From a bacterium (GTDB lineage Bacteria > Patescibacteriota > Patescibacteriia > JACQRZ01): a DNA stretch of 37,443 nucleotides. The notes beneath the pieces are model-generated. The model saw nothing but the letters and a program-made list of their open reading frames with translations, was not told where the DNA came from and did no database searches. Shown one piece after another: positions 1 to 8,060 of the stretch (positions are counted from its first letter, which is position 1; every line of letters begins with the position of its first letter). The translations under genes and the position numbers were made by a program. The stretch covers positions 1 to 37,443 of the forward strand of contig JAHFJA010000009.1 in the NCBI GenBank assembly GCA_023246095.1. Reading direction: 5' to 3'.

Positions 1-875
1 GGACTACCTGCAACGTCGGAAACTCCCATCGATCCTGAACCTTTTACGTGCACATTAAATGATGAAGCCGTTGCCGTACCACTATTGTCATTTATAACAT
101 GCTTAATCACATGAAGAGTGCCCGTAGCAGGCGTCCCGCATGTCAAAACAGATATAGTATCATCAACTCCCGTAGTCACGACTGCACCGGTCCCATTGGT
201 ACCATTTAAAGCTCGTCCTCCCCAATTTGTATGCGCACCAACAGTAATACTCATTACCACCGCAGTTAGCGGCTCAATTACGGTACCAGCAAAATTCGTG
301 ACCGCCCCAAGAGTGGTATTTCCTCCCGGCGTCCAAAATATATCGCATGCCGACACCCCATTGGTGCCCGTCACCACAGAGTTATCAGAGGTGGTCAACG
401 TACCTGTCGGTCGGAAGATATAAGTTCCCGCACCACTCAAAGTCACCGTACCTCCTCCTGCAATCGTCATAGATCCAGCAATACAATACACACCCGGAGT
501 GTAAACACCGACAGTGCCATGAGTAGAGTCAGTTGCCAAATCAACCGTTCCTGTAGGAAAAGTGGTAGTGCATGGCCAACCGTTAAGACTAGACAAAGCG
601 GTGTTTTGATCACTAACTGCTTGAACATATGTAGTATCGTTTACATGGGTGGCACCGCTTACAGAAGGCGCAGTTGATGGCCCCACCGTATACCCAAGGT
701 CACCAGTGACACTCGTAAACGTAGAATTGTTGGTATATGTATACCCAAGTATGCCAAAGTTAGCAGCAGCCCCTAAAGAAGGTGTTGTTGCTGCGGAGAC
801 AGTAATCGGCCCAAGTATGCCAAACAAAAATGGTAAGACCAGTACTGCTATCGAAACCTTATAAAGGATTTTCAT
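1..875 (-). CDS. Ice-binding-like (DUF3494) secreted protein, C-terminus cut by window edge
   Basis: Reading the minus strand from ATG at 875 gives an open frame of 291 codons with no stop before the window edge. A signal peptide (residues 1-28, hydrophobic core VLVLPFLFGI, cleavage after VSA) is followed at about 32-235 by an ice-binding-like domain (Pfam Ice_binding). It shows the hallmarks YTPGVY, a TVTLSG strand, YIFRPTGTLTT, DIFWTPGGNTTLG and WGGRAL. From about 252 a second domain begins (TGTLHVIKHVINDN), resembling SpaA/prealbumin-like modules of cell-surface proteins. The protein is exported and probably surface-attached. In most bacteria carrying this fold the role is adhesion or ice binding, and which applies cannot be told here. 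No SD precedes the ATG; an extended -10 promoter lies just upstream. Confidence 0.88.
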   Translation of the reverse strand, partial: MKILYKVSIAVLVLPFLFGILGPITVSAATTPSLGAAANFGILGYTYTNNSTFTSVTGDLGYTVGPSTAPSVSGATHVNDTTYVQAVSDQNTALSSLNGWPCTTTFPTGTVDLATDSTHGTVGVYTPGVYCIAGSMTIAGGGTVTLSGAGTYIFRPTGTLTTSDNSVVTGTNGVSACDIFWTPGGNTTLGAVTNFAGTVIEPLTAVVMSITVGAHTNWGGRALNGTNGTGAVVTTGVDDTISVLTCGTPATGTLHVIKHVINDNSGTATASSFNVHVKGSGSMGVSDVAGS

Positions 876-904
876 GATCATTGATACAAATGATTTATCC
901 TAGT

Positions 905-913
905 ATTATAGCA
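905..913 (-). promoter_or_regulatory. Extended -10 promoter for the ice-binding-like gene
   Basis: On the minus strand TGC-TATAAT, a perfect extended -10 element, lies about 30 bases before the ATG at 875. No good -35 box is visible, which suits an extended -10 promoter. The leader would be about 20-25 nt. Confidence 0.55.
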
Positions 914-952
914 CGTTGATCAAACAAAAACTCATTCAATATAATATAAGCT

Positions 953-980
953 TTGATGAACTCATGTTTGGGCGTATACT
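953..980 (+). promoter_or_regulatory. Promoter for the YggT gene
   Basis: TTGATG at 953-958 and TATACT at 975-980 are separated by 16 bases. Transcription would start near 987 and give a leader of about 27 nt before the ATG at 1014. Confidence 0.55.
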
Positions 981-1013
981 TACAATACATTAACAATTAA
1001 TAATTCCATACAT

Positions 1014-1370
1014 ATGGATTCATCTAATTCCCCGAGCACAAAGCCCCTTTATCGTGGTACTCAAATTGTGTGGTACATTCTCGGCCTTGTCGAGATACTA
1101 TTAGCATTCCGTTTCGTGTTGAAGTTACTCGCTGCAAACCCTTACGCTGGTTTTACCAGTTTTATCTATAGCGTAACATATATTTTCTCAGCCCCCTTCC
1201 TTACTGTCTTTCATATGACACAAGTCGCAGGTAGTATCTTTGAATGGACGACACTTCTAGCGATGTTCGTATACTTAATAGTAGCGTACGGCATCATTAA
1301 ATTGTTACTCATAAGCAAGACAGTATCGACCCCGGAAGCTGCCGCTAAATTAAAAAATCAAGAAAAATAA
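1014..1370 (+). CDS. YggT-family membrane protein
   Basis: A 118-residue protein with two main hydrophobic segments (about 18-40 and 83-105) and a weaker one between them (about 50-68). The order is that of the YggT/CCB3 family: a first helix with YILGLVEILLAFRFVLKLL, then NPYAGFTSFIYSVTYIFSAPF, then a second helix pair. It is an inner-membrane protein of uncertain role; YggT relatives are linked to osmotic stress and, in plastids, to haem attachment. No SD precedes the ATG; the leader is AT-rich. Family assignment is fairly firm, function is not. Confidence 0.85.
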   Translation: MDSSNSPSTKPLYRGTQIVWYILGLVEILLAFRFVLKLLAANPYAGFTSFIYSVTYIFSAPFLTVFHMTQVAGSIFEWTTLLAMFVYLIVAYGIIKLLLISKTVSTPEAAAKLKNQEK

Positions 1371-1443
1371 AAAATAGCTGGAAACGACTTTCTTGCATAT
1401 TGCTAATGTGGTAGGTAAACTGACAACAAACAATTAATTAATT

Positions 1444-1455
1444 AAGTATATACTT
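1444..1455. repeat. Perfect 12-bp palindrome abutting a start codon
   Basis: AAGTATATACTT is its own reverse complement and ends one base before the ATG at 1456. It sits where an SD would normally be and contains TATACT, a -10-like hexamer, on both strands. Confidence 0.7.
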
Positions 1456-1659
1456 ATGTATAAACTTGCATGTAAAGACCTGGGAGCACCCGAGTGCGAC
1501 TACATTGCACAAGGAGAAACACAAGAAGAGACGTTAAACCAAATGAAAATGCATGCTATGCAAGCGCACCCTGAGAAAATGGAGGAAATGAAAGACATGC
1601 CCGAAGAAGACGTAAATAAAATGATGATTGGTAAAATGACTGAAGAATCCGCTGTCTAG
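1456..1659 (+). CDS. Small DUF1059-family protein
   Basis: A 67-residue acidic, methionine-rich soluble protein. The start MYKLACKDLG, a second cysteine within ECDYIAQGET, and a helical section ending in H-A-x-Q-A-H-P fit the DUF1059 family, small proteins of unknown function with a conserved Cys pair and C-terminal His. The cysteines (residues 6 and 14) and the HAMQAH histidines could bind metal, but this is inference. It follows the YggT gene by 85 bases and ends just before a strong bidirectional terminator. No SD; a perfect palindrome abuts the ATG. Confidence 0.8.
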   Translation: MYKLACKDLGAPECDYIAQGETQEETLNQMKMHAMQAHPEKMEEMKDMPEEDVNKMMIGKMTEESAV

Positions 1660-1689
1660 CAAAACAACGAGGTGGGCCCCCTCGTGGGT

Positions 1690-1729
1690 ATATAAAAAAA
1701 CGTTTCAATTCAGAAACGTTTTTTTATAT
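1690..1729. terminator. Bidirectional intrinsic terminator between convergent genes
   Basis: A 17-bp perfect inverted repeat (1690-1706 and 1713-1729) with a 6-base loop AATTCA. Seven A residues on the left arm and seven T residues on the right give a U-tract in both directions. A smaller hairpin (ACGAGG/CCTCGT) lies just before it at about 1667-1685. It separates the plus-strand DUF1059 gene from the minus-strand DUF5652 gene. Confidence 0.85.
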
Positions 1730-1803
1730 TATAAGCCAAAATATCTATTTAATATTAAATTGAGTCTATGCCCGTACCCAATTAATTCCGGTAAAGGATA
1801 TAC

Positions 1804-2073
1804 TTACTTCTTCGAAAAGAGTTCGGAAAATTTTAATCGAACAACGAGAAAAAGATAAATAATTTCGAGAATACCAATAGTGTTAAAAACAAGGAGCACC
1901 ATAAACCATCCTGGTTGCCCTCGCCTACCCGCATGCCATAGAGCAAGTCCTTTCCAAAACATACTCCACAACATAATCAGTAAAAAAAATGGCATAGCAA
2001 ATAATATCCATCCTGGTATCCCAACACCTGTACCCGCATATTGATTCAATGAATACATATATATGTAGCTCAT
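1804..2073 (-). CDS. DUF5652-family membrane protein
   Basis: An 89-residue protein with two transmembrane helices (about 19-42 and 55-78). Between them is the diagnostic stretch ALWHAGRRGQPGWFMVLL followed by NTIGILEIIYLF, typical of DUF5652, a family seen mainly in candidate-phyla-radiation bacteria. Function unknown. It lies 16 bases after the CmpB-like gene on the same strand and is probably co-transcribed with it. No SD. Confidence 0.8.
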   Translation of the reverse strand: MSYIYMYSLNQYAGTGVGIPGWILFAMPFFLLIMLWSMFWKGLALWHAGRRGQPGWFMVLLVFNTIGILEIIYLFLVVRLKFSELFSKK

Positions 2074-2089
2074 TATTTAGTTATAAATA

Positions 2090-2476
2090 TTATTGTCCAC
2101 TAAACGAACGATAGATGACATCTGAAATCAGAACCAGAGTGAACCAATAAAAACTATGGAGGAAATCTATATGACCAAACACATTCAAAAAACGACCACT
2201 ATAATCCCACAACCGTCGCTTGTACACCGTTATACAGAATACCCCCGAAATAAATTCAACCAAGATCGCCACAAGGGTTCCCAGAATAATTTGGGCATAC
2301 AATGATGGCACATGAGTGAAGATAAAGAATATCATCGTACCCGCAACCCCAAAACACGTCGCAAAAAAAGGGATATAGGTTCCCGGTGCATATCGGCCAA
2401 CCAACATTGATCGATACGTCGTATCAAACGCCCAACCTAAGATACCACTTAATAGAAACACTATTACGAAAACCAT
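2090..2476 (-). CDS. CmpB-like putative ABC-transporter permease family membrane protein
   Basis: 128 residues with about four hydrophobic segments. The N-terminal GWAFDTTYRS and later YAPGTYIPFFATCFG, then LVEFISGVF, then RRLWDYSGRFLNVFGHID, line up with the PF06541 (ABC_trans_CmpB) signature of G-W-x-x-E, a glycine/proline-rich turn, E-x-x-x-G and W-D-Y-S-x-x-x-x-N-x-x-G-x-I. The usual glutamate after GW is Asp here. The transport role is only a database label; no ATPase lies nearby. No SD; TATACT sits 6 bases before the ATG on the minus strand. Confidence 0.72.
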   Translation of the reverse strand: MVFVIVFLLSGILGWAFDTTYRSMLVGRYAPGTYIPFFATCFGVAGTMIFFIFTHVPSLYAQIILGTLVAILVEFISGVFCITVYKRRLWDYSGRFLNVFGHIDFLHSFYWFTLVLISDVIYRSFSGQ

Positions 2477-2534
2477 AATGGAGTATACATGTACTTATGG
2501 TACTAAAATTTTTGTATAAATACCAGGGTTCCAT

Positions 2535-5500
2535 TTATACCTTCCCTGACCTGACCGTCGCTTTTCTGTCAATTTTTTGCCACCCCACATGAAATCCCTT
2601 GATAGATGTCACTAAGGATTTCCACGCTACATAATAAAACAACTGACGGAAAAAAATTCTCTGCCAAAGAATCCAAAATAACTCAATTTTTTTCTCATTT
2701 TTCTCTAACATAAATGCTATCAATGCCGATAACAAATCGGTCATCATAAAGATACTGTAGTAAAAAAGGATTTTTTCCCCATTCAACAACGCAATCTCTC
2801 TTGGGTGAAAATAATATGATATCAAAAGACCGATAATCACCCATAAAAATACTACGTCAATAATAGGCGCAATAACTGGAATAATAATTTGTTGAATGAA
2901 AACAGCTGGCATTACGATATAACCAAGAACTCCGTACTTTTTATTCATAAGTAGATCTTTATGCTTCCATGATGTTTGAAACGTTCCATAAATCCAACGA
3001 TATCGCTGTTTCAAAAAACCCTTAATAGTATCTGGTGCTTCTGTAAGACCAATCGCCTCATCTTCATACAGGATTTTGTGTCCCGCGCGCCTTACTCGTA
3101 GTGTCAAGTCTGCATCTTCTGCAAGTGTATCTGTCATAAAACCTCCCACTTCCATCATAAACGATCTTCTCCAAGCACCAACTGCACCAGGAACAACCAT
3201 TATGCTATTCCATTGAGCGAACGCTCTTCGATCAAGGTTCTGGCTTGTTATGTATTCAATGCTTTGTAAACGAGTGAGGATGTTGATCCGATTACCCACC
3301 TTTGCATTCCCTGCCACAGCGCCGACTTTTTGATCAGTAAAATGATTCACCAATTTTCTAATGGTTTCTTTCGTAAAGATTGTATCTGCATCCATTGCAA
3401 TAATTACGTCCGCATTGGTTTGTTTAACCCCCTCCATCAATGCACGCGATTTTCCTCCATTTTTTATTTTTAATAGCCTAATATTCCCCATTAGTCCAAA
3501 ATGTTTTTCAACTACTTCAACAGTATGATCAGTTGACCCATCATCCACAATTATTATTTCAAATGGCTTACCATAATCTGTGTGAAGCAATGAATCGATT
3601 GTTTTTACGATCACTTTCTCTTCATTAAATGCAGGAACAATAACAGCAACGCTACCTATAAAGGTTTGTTCTGGTTCCCTGTTTCTTTTTTTGTGGACTA
3701 TAGCAAAAATGATAATGAATATTAGTCTCACAACACCAAAAATTATCGTAAAGAAGAATAATACCCCTACAAGATATTCCAGTGTACGTATAGCAAAAAA
3801 TGAAATCCTGTCCGTCTGTATCAACCATTTTTCGTTAGGAGTAATAGAAGGCATTATTTCATCTCTCGACTTTTGGAGTAGTGTCCCCACCGTAACCAGT
3901 TCATATCCTTCCGATTTAAGTTTATCGATCAATAGAGGTAACGCAGCAAGAGTCTGTTGGCGATCACCTCCCCCATCATGCAACAAAACAACATTACCCT
4001 TACCTACGTGTACCTGTGACATTGCAGTGTCCACGATATTCTGTACTCCAGGATTTTCCCAATCTTTAGGATCAATCTGCATTCCAACAGTTACATACCC
4101 TAGATTATTTATCTCTTCAATGGGTTTTACCTCATCAGGTGTCTCCGGTTCAGAATCTTCAGCAAATGGCGGACGGAATAAATATGAGTTATGGCCTGTT
4201 ACACTTTCAATAATTCTACTTGTCGCCGCAACTTCCATATTTAACCATTTCATGGAAATGTCACTAATGTTCGGATGAGTGAACGTATGATTACCGATAT
4301 CATTCCCTTCCCTATATTCCCGAGCCACAAGAGCAGGATTTTTTTCAACTTCGCTGCCTATCACAAAAAATGTTGCTGGCACTTTTTTTTCTTTTAAAAT
4401 ATCAAGAATTTTTGCAGTTGTTTGAGGGTCAGGTCCGTCGTCAAACGTAAGAGCAATCTTTTTTGATGATGCCCCATATCGAGTAATAACATAAGGGGAT
4501 GGTAATGTTTCAAAATGCTCGTCAATAATAAAATTATTATTCTTGTCATATGTAATAGTTCTTTTTCCTTCTTGAGGATCGCTGGAAACCTTTATAATTT
4601 CACCCTGTCCTTCATAATCGAGATTATAATCGTAACGAATCGATCTCAAGGACGAAATAGTTGATTCGCTTGGAGTAATCGTTTTTGAAATTACGCCCCA
4701 CAATGAAGGATCTTCACTTCCCAATCGCCAGAGAGCGATACCTCTTGGCTGAGCGTCGGTAATCGCATTGAGTTGGTTGAAAAATGTAACTCCATCCAAC
4801 ATCCAAACTCGATGAGCAACCCCACTTTCATCTTCATAGTCAAAATATGGATTCAAAGAATTTGGATCTAAAATAATCTCGCTTTCTGATTCGCGAGCTG
4901 TCAGTATACCCTCTTCGAATGTTTTAACCTGAGCTTCACCTTTCGCTGGCCAATCGTAAGCATAGTTCCCCAAAGCGATAATTAGTTTCTCTTTAGGGAC
5001 ATCTTTCATTCTCTTAAGTAGCTGGGCCTCAAACCAATCAATTGATGCAATTGGCCCTATACTTCCCGTTGACCAATGTTCATCATACCCCATAACAATA
5101 ACACAATCGACTATCTTTGATATTGTCGAGTATTGAAACGAATCATCTGCAAAAGGTACATTAACCGTAGTCACAAGACCATCCTGATGTGCTTGATTTG
5201 TAAGGTCACCTAAAAATCCTACGTATTGCTTTTGTAAAGATTGTGGAATATTTTCAAAATCAATACTAATCCCCTGTAACTTATTTTCTTTGACATAATT
5301 AATAATCGTATCGATTGAGTTTTTCCTTTGATCATTTGATGAAAGAATAGTAACAAGGGCTTTTTGATCCCATGAAGTACCGTTATAATTATTTATTAAC
5401 GCATATATTTTTTGGTCTGGTTTCCGAGATCGAATATATTGCAAAACGTATTCTTGCCGATTTTTATTATCCTCTACAATAGAGCCATCATTTTTTAAAT

Positions 5501-5924
5501 GAAGCCACTCCGGTATAAGTACATCTATATCAGTGATATGCTGTTTCAGTGAACTAAAACTCGCGTCATCCCAGTTTACAAAAAACGCAACCCGCTCTTG
5601 CTGAGGATTTACTCGCGCCGCGATAGTTGTTTTTTGAGCCTCATTTTTTATTTGATGGAATAGTTTATTCCTTGCATCAAGGTATTTTTTCCCAAATTGC
5701 CCAGTATTTTCGACGACTGAGCGTGTCAGATGCTTTTTTTGAGGAAGTAGAGATGATGATTGTAAGTGCAATAAATCTAAAACGGGATTAATAAGGATAC
5801 TGGCGATAAGAATAGCTGCCATGAAGGTCGTAAAAACTACAACAACAATACTACCCCATCGTAACCGCTTCCAACGGATACCTCGAGGGTCATAAAAAAT
5901 AGGCTGGTCATTAGTATGCTGCAT
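2535..5924 (-). CDS. GH18-like / polysaccharide deacetylase / GT2 processive glycosyltransferase fusion
   Basis: 1129 residues in three catalytic modules. After a basic N-terminus and one membrane helix (25-45), residues 110-420 form a GH18-like barrel with GISIDFE at 218-224 (D222, E224) and VMGYDEHW near 277. Residues 488-680 form a NodB deacetylase with TFDDGPDP (493-500), HTFTH (546-550), RPPF (584-587) and LLHDGG (647-652), so the metal triad is complete. After a membrane segment (715-743), residues 755-990 form a family 2 glycosyltransferase with DDGS (794-797), DAD (845-847), EDAD (936-939) and QRYRW (973-977), the processive hyaluronan/PgaC-type motifs. More membrane helices follow. 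It probably makes, deacetylates and trims an amino-sugar exopolysaccharide at the membrane. Confidence 0.93.
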   Translation of the reverse strand: MQHTNDQPIFYDPRGIRWKRLRWGSIVVVVFTTFMAAILIASILINPVLDLLHLQSSSLLPQKKHLTRSVVENTGQFGKKYLDARNKLFHQIKNEAQKTTIAARVNPQQERVAFFVNWDDASFSSLKQHITDIDVLIPEWLHLKNDGSIVEDNKNRQEYVLQYIRSRKPDQKIYALINNYNGTSWDQKALVTILSSNDQRKNSIDTIINYVKENKLQGISIDFENIPQSLQKQYVGFLGDLTNQAHQDGLVTTVNVPFADDSFQYSTISKIVDCVIVMGYDEHWSTGSIGPIASIDWFEAQLLKRMKDVPKEKLIIALGNYAYDWPAKGEAQVKTFEEGILTARESESEIILDPNSLNPYFDYEDESGVAHRVWMLDGVTFFNQLNAITDAQPRGIALWRLGSEDPSLWGVISKTITPSESTISSLRSIRYDYNLDYEGQGEIIKVSSDPQEGKRTITYDKNNNFIIDEHFETLPSPYVITRYGASSKKIALTFDDGPDPQTTAKILDILKEKKVPATFFVIGSEVEKNPALVAREYREGNDIGNHTFTHPNISDISMKWLNMEVAATSRIIESVTGHNSYLFRPPFAEDSEPETPDEVKPIEEINNLGYVTVGMQIDPKDWENPGVQNIVDTAMSQVHVGKGNVVLLHDGGGDRQQTLAALPLLIDKLKSEGYELVTVGTLLQKSRDEIMPSITPNEKWLIQTDRISFFAIRTLEYLVGVLFFFTIIFGVVRLIFIIIFAIVHKKRNREPEQTFIGSVAVIVPAFNEEKVIVKTIDSLLHTDYGKPFEIIIVDDGSTDHTVEVVEKHFGLMGNIRLLKIKNGGKSRALMEGVKQTNADVIIAMDADTIFTKETIRKLVNHFTDQKVGAVAGNAKVGNRINILTRLQSIEYITSQNLDRRAFAQWNSIMVVPGAVGAWRRSFMMEVGGFMTDTLAEDADLTLRVRRAGHKILYEDEAIGLTEAPDTIKGFLKQRYRWIYGTFQTSWKHKDLLMNKKYGVLGYIVMPAVFIQQIIIPVIAPIIDVVFLWVIIGLLISYYFHPREIALLNGEKILFYYSIFMMTDLLSALIAFMLEKNEKKIELFWILWQRIFFRQLFYYVAWKSLVTSIKGFHVGWQKIDRKATVRSGKV

Positions 5925-5948
5925 TTGATCAGACTACAAAATTCATCA

Positions 5949-6461
5949 CTAATTTACAAGGGTTACCATTTCCAAGCGGTTTTTCTTTTTATCCCGATGG
6001 TATACGTACTCATGCCATGCAAGTACAACAAATATAACATCAAATATGGTGATGGCCATCAAAAAAGAGGAATGAAACACGCTAATCCGATAGACTTGAT
6101 AACCCATTGATAGAACTACCGTTCCGATTATTACTAGATACGCCCAGTGTTTATCTCGATAAAGTTGAATGACTAAGAAAATATTTAAAAATCCATGAAC
6201 GAGTAAATAGAGTGCCACAAATATTTTCGTATCGCTTGAAAAATTTTGAAGAGTATTAGCGAGGAAATTGATAACCACATCATGCCGATCTTCAAGGAGT
6301 TCATTATGAGAAAGCAGAAAAAACCAACCACTCAGTGTCGCTTTACTTAGAAGTAAAATCAAAATACCGCTGATCGTTTCCCAAACACCGTTGAATCCCT
6401 TAATGAGCATTCCCCACCCAAACAATTCATGCCAATATTTTTGAGTAGATCCTTTTGCCAT
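5949..6461 (-). CDS. DUF2127-like predicted membrane protein
   Basis: 170 residues, four hydrophobic helices (about 12-38, 78-100, 105-125, 128-148). The first helix (FGWGMLIKGFNGVWETISG) and the last, followed by a charged HRDKKKN tail, resemble DUF2127 (PF09900). Function unknown. It precedes the fusion glycosyltransferase on the same strand with a 24-base gap, so the two may form one transcript. No SD. Confidence 0.65.
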   Translation of the reverse strand: MAKGSTQKYWHELFGWGMLIKGFNGVWETISGILILLLSKATLSGWFFLLSHNELLEDRHDVVINFLANTLQNFSSDTKIFVALYLLVHGFLNIFLVIQLYRDKHWAYLVIIGTVVLSMGYQVYRISVFHSSFLMAITIFDVIFVVLAWHEYVYHRDKKKNRLEMVTLVN

Positions 6462-6588
6462 ATATATTTTACAATGACTCCATTATACACTTACGAAGAA
6501 AAAACAACAGGTTTACTTTTCAATTCAGAGAAAAGAATTATTTTACTTATTTTACAATATTTTCGTAATGCGTTAAATTTTCTTATGA

Positions 6589-7536
6589 TTACAATAAGAC
6601 CCTTAACCTCCTGACTGAAAAAGCTAGCTCCTCCTCTTTCTTAGCACGGCGATAAGGGTGTGCTAACCTTCCAATATGTTTAAATAGTATACATTGACTT
6701 TCCAACTGCAGCTGAATATTAAAATCCTTAATTTCACCAACATTTAAATATCCACGAATGAACTCAACCTTATAGTCATCAGGTACACAAAGTAAAAAAT
6801 AACTGACGTCATAAAAAGGCGAATTTCCTTGAAAAAGCCCAAAATCAATAATGCCTGAAATCTGCTCACCTTCAATCATAACATGAGGGGGCATATAATC
6901 ACCATGGCACAATGTTGGTGATTCACAAAGATATTTATCTTTAAAAATATTTATTGATTCGATTGTGTCATCGAACTCACTCTTAGTTAATCCAGCATCG
7001 AGCATAAGATCAGTTTCATTCATTCGGTCGACAATAAACTGAGTCATATACTCCTCCCGTGTTTTATATTCCCAGCTTCCACCATTTAATCGCTTTCCGA
7101 AACCTTCGACCGATATCGAATGTATTGAGCGCAAGATCTTGCCCATTTTAAAAAGGAGATTACCACGCACTTCTGCTCCAATATTCTTGTGAATTTCTTC
7201 AAAAGGTAAACCCGGCATTTTAGACTGGATCATAACATCAGTTTCCTTGCCTTTTACCAAAACTGTTCCAACAAATAAAATCTGTGCCACAGGTGCACCT
7301 ACCTTTTTGACTTCATTAATCGCCCACGCTTCTTGTCTGAACTCAGTATCTCCTTTTTTACGAACTCTTAAAATTACATGTTCGCCTGGGGTTATCGTGA
7401 TATCATAGACTTCATTTTCAAAACCTTTATTTATACCAACAATTTCTAGTGACTGAAAACCAAGTCCATTCATAAGCTCTCTAACCTCACTAGGAGAAAG
7501 GAAATCATTTTTATCTATTTTGTTTATGTCACCCAT
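6589..7536 (-). CDS. APH-family phosphotransferase (kinase-like) protein
   Basis: 315 residues with the aminoglycoside/choline phosphotransferase fold. The N-lobe has HVILRVRKKG (about 53-62). The catalytic loop is CHGDYMPPH (210-218), with D213 as catalytic base and H218 where most members have the Mg-binding Asn. IIDFG (229-233) supplies the DFG-like metal aspartate, D231, and NSPFYDVSYF follows. Histidine at the Asn position occurs in some APH subfamilies, so the enzyme may be active. The substrate is unknown; no resistance context is visible. It stands alone, preceded by a palindromic promoter region and without SD. Confidence 0.85.
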   Translation of the reverse strand: MGDINKIDKNDFLSPSEVRELMNGLGFQSLEIVGINKGFENEVYDITITPGEHVILRVRKKGDTEFRQEAWAINEVKKVGAPVAQILFVGTVLVKGKETDVMIQSKMPGLPFEEIHKNIGAEVRGNLLFKMGKILRSIHSISVEGFGKRLNGGSWEYKTREEYMTQFIVDRMNETDLMLDAGLTKSEFDDTIESINIFKDKYLCESPTLCHGDYMPPHVMIEGEQISGIIDFGLFQGNSPFYDVSYFLLCVPDDYKVEFIRGYLNVGEIKDFNIQLQLESQCILFKHIGRLAHPYRRAKKEEELAFSVRRLRVLL

Positions 7537-7545
7537 ATATAGAAT

Positions 7546-7563
7546 CCTATACTCAAGTATAGG
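7546..7563. promoter_or_regulatory. 18-bp palindrome upstream of the APH gene
   Basis: CCTATACT-CA-AGTATAGG is a perfect inverted repeat with a 2-base centre, ending 10 bases before the ATG at 7536. On the minus strand it contains TATACT at 7561-7556, a likely -10 box; the -35 candidate TTATTT, 17 bases further up, is weak. It could be an operator covering the -10. Confidence 0.5.
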
Positions 7564-7623
7564 TTACACAGTTTGCGAAAATAATTCGAATTTTAAGCGA
7601 ACATATTTTTATAAGAATAACAT

Positions 7624-8037
7624 CTAGCTAAGATAGGTAACCAAAGAAATAACAAATATTGCAACATAAAAAATAAGTCCGTAGGCGCACGTTGAAAGTC
7701 CGAGTGTATATTTGTGTTGAATTCCCCGCACCATTTCTGATACTTCAGGGATAACAAATTGACCGGCAAAAAGGATACCCAAGAATGATATGACTATTAG
7801 AATTATTATCAAGCTAGCGAGTGAAACATATCCGAGACCACTCGCAATAACAGAGAGAAACATAATTAGAAACATCGCAAATCCGTATCCACAAGCGGGG
7901 TATCCAAGGAAATATGGACATGGTTCATTGAAAGCGCAAACCTTTGTGAAAAGTTTTTTACTGCTTAAATATCCAGAAAATAATACACCCCCAAGCGTAA
8001 TCACAAACATCATGCTGCTATATAATTGTTGATCCAT
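7624..8037 (-). CDS. Four-helix membrane protein with cysteine loop, possibly VKOR-like
   Basis: 137 residues with four predicted membrane helices. Between helices 1 and 2 is a conserved-looking loop with three cysteines, CAFNEPCPYFLGYPACGYGF, and a fourth Cys starts the last helix in LSTCAYGLIFY. This resembles short vitamin-K-epoxide-reductase-like proteins, which shuttle disulfide electrons across the membrane. The canonical C-x-x-C pair is not present in that form, so the assignment is tentative. It starts 23 bases after the end of the large surface-protein gene on the same strand, so it may be co-transcribed with it and help fold exported proteins. Confidence 0.5.
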   Translation of the reverse strand: MDQQLYSSMMFVITLGGVLFSGYLSSKKLFTKVCAFNEPCPYFLGYPACGYGFAMFLIMFLSVIASGLGYVSLASLIIILIVISFLGILFAGQFVIPEVSEMVRGIQHKYTLGLSTCAYGLIFYVAIFVISLVTYLS

Positions 8038-8060
8038 GTGATGAAATTTAATATGACAAA

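Noticed and set aside
3691-4278. 195-codon plus-strand frame inside the fusion glycosyltransferase gene
   Set aside because: It is antisense to the intact deacetylase and linker region, has no recognisable motif and no SD.
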